Both the position numbers and the translations under genes were made by a program. Source: Phialocephala subalpina (lineage: Eukaryota > Ascomycota > Leotiomycetes > Helotiales > Mollisiaceae). From it: 64,000 bases of DNA. The notes beneath the pieces were generated by a model that was not told the DNA's origin, did no database searches, and was given only the letters and a program-made list of their open reading frames with translations. Position 1 is the first letter of the stretch. Every line of letters starts with the position of its first letter. The stretch is taken from the NCBI GenBank assembly GCA_900073065.1, contig FJOG01000077.1:44980-108979 (forward strand), read 5' to 3'. This document shows, piece by piece, positions 63,105 through 64,000 of the stretch.

Positions 63105-64000
63105 TCAAAGCACGCAAGCTGGGCTTTCAAATCCTCTCGACCATAGCAGAGTACCCATGATAACCACCAAAAACGCCAACGAAATAGCTGTACTTAATCC
63201 ACCATAGACATATGCATGCATTCTCTTCAATCCCACAAGTTCTAACACCCACGTGCTGACGGTTGTCAAGCACCCACAAAAACCATCCTGAACGCCCTGC
63301 AGCACCTGGCAACCAATTTTGCCGCCTCCTACCATGCCGCCGAAAGATGCTCGTTGCAGGTCCCAAGACATGCCCAGGACTGCTGTTCCAAAGACGTTGA
63401 CCGAAAACGTGCCAAGTGGGAAGCTGGCAATGACTCCATTCAGGTGCACAGAGGCATAGAATCGCAGAATGGTCCCAACTGGAGCGAAGATTATTGCGAA
63501 GAGGACCTGACCTCGCCATTTATCGTCCGGTGGCCAGACCGCCATGATGATGGCCCCAATCCACACACATGACGCGGACAGGACTATGAAGCGGTCGAAA
63601 ACTTTCGAGGTAAGCCAAGAAGGAAGTGACCCGTCTATATTACCTAGTATGATTGCTAAATGGGCTCCAATCTTCAGTGCTGAGATGCATAGTCCAACAG
63701 TGAGGAAAATGATGGCAATGACAGCCATCGTGTTCTCGCCTCCACCCCGCACAATGTCCTCGGATACTTCAATCCTCGATTTTACCGCAAGTGGCTGATT
63801 AGCCAACTGCAAGAAAACGTCTCGGATGAAAGATGAGAACGAGGTGAATGAACCGCAGAATCCAGTTGTAAGACCAATGTAGAGAGGTATGGTCTTCTTC
63901 CTCGTCATATGGTCCTTCGCATCTCGGGTTTGGATCTCCTCAGGTGTACCACTGTCATAACTTCGGTCTTGATTGGGTGGAGTTGCTGTATTAGAGCTAT
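63105..64000 (-). CDS. FEX1: Fluoride exporter (CrcB/FEX family), 5' part outside the window
   Basis: A plasma-membrane F- channel that keeps cytosolic fluoride low. The fungal form is two CrcB domains in one chain. The second domain is complete: LRFYAS, GTFSVNVFGT and GFCGCLTTVSTW, with four membrane segments. Only the end of the first domain lies in the window (GLTTGFCGSFTSFSSFIRD). The frame is open through 64000, so the gene continues beyond the edge; the internal Met at 63908 is not a credible start because it would cut off most of domain 1. The stop is at 63105. Confidence 0.88.
   Translation of the reverse strand, partial: SSNTATPPNQDRSYDSGTPEEIQTRDAKDHMTRKKTIPLYIGLTTGFCGSFTSFSSFIRDVFLQLANQPLAVKSRIEVSEDIVRGGGENTMAVIAIIFLTVGLCISALKIGAHLAIILGNIDGSLPSWLTSKVFDRFIVLSASCVWIGAIIMAVWPPDDKWRGQVLFAIIFAPVGTILRFYASVHLNGVIASFPLGTFSVNVFGTAVLGMSWDLQRASFGGMVGGGKIGCQVLQGVQDGFCGCLTTVSTWVLELVGLKRMHAYVYGGLSTAISLAFLVVIMGTLLWSRGFESPACVL

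Noticed and set aside
1..64000. tRNA, rRNA genes and CRISPR arrays
   Set aside because: No cloverleaf A/B-box pattern, rRNA sequence or regularly spaced repeats were noticed by eye; a tRNAscan run would be decisive for tRNAs.

Overview
The window is nuclear DNA of a filamentous ascomycete (Pezizomycotina, no finer placement attempted). The reasons are short GT-AG introns of about 40-75 bp with CTAAC or CTGAC branch sites, both Zn2Cys6 and C2H2/Fungal_trans regulators, a HET-domain gene, a CipC-like gene, and AT-rich transposon relics with C-to-T decay of the kind left by repeat-induced point mutation (RIP). Almost every gene model below was rebuilt by joining reading frames across visible splice sites; frames, phases and family motifs were used as checks.

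Positions 1-27 kb are mostly housekeeping: an Mmc1-like mitochondrial protein, a small unknown protein, the calcineurin catalytic subunit, a CYS3-like bZIP factor, a GH3 beta-glucosidase divergent from a C2H2/Fungal_trans regulator, an aspartyl aminopeptidase (M18) that appears spliced to a 291-residue coiled-coil N-terminus, a CipC/DUF3759 stress protein, an alpha/beta-hydrolase lacking its nucleophile, and TRM61 head-to-head with a cysteinyl-tRNA synthetase carrying a mitochondrial presequence.

Positions 27-58 kb are accessory in character. A secreted feruloyl-esterase-like gene is followed by a decayed HET gene. The same pair occurs again about 23 kb downstream with the opposite fate (esterase reduced to its last exon, HET gene intact), so this is an old segmental duplication with reciprocal decay. 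Between and after the copies lie a Zn2Cys6 regulator, an NAD(P)-binding epimerase, a Dabb-domain protein, a Baeyer-Villiger-type monooxygenase, two SDRs, a butanediol-dehydrogenase-like ADH with an apparent 1-nt frameshift, a sugar-porter MFS transporter, a beta-lactamase-like serine hydrolase, a cupin and a secreted BBE-type FAD oxidase. Together these resemble a catabolic or tailoring gene island (alcohol to ketone to ester/lactone to acid). No PKS, NRPS or terpene synthase backbone gene is visible. Two DNA transposons sit in it: a 637-bp element with 83-bp terminal inverted repeats and a 9-bp target duplication, and a roughly 1.8-kb AT-rich Fot1/pogo relic.

Positions 58-64 kb hold a gene-poor stretch of about 3.3 kb, an arrestin-domain protein ending in a PPxY motif, and the 3' part of a two-domain fluoride exporter (CrcB/FEX) that runs off the right edge.
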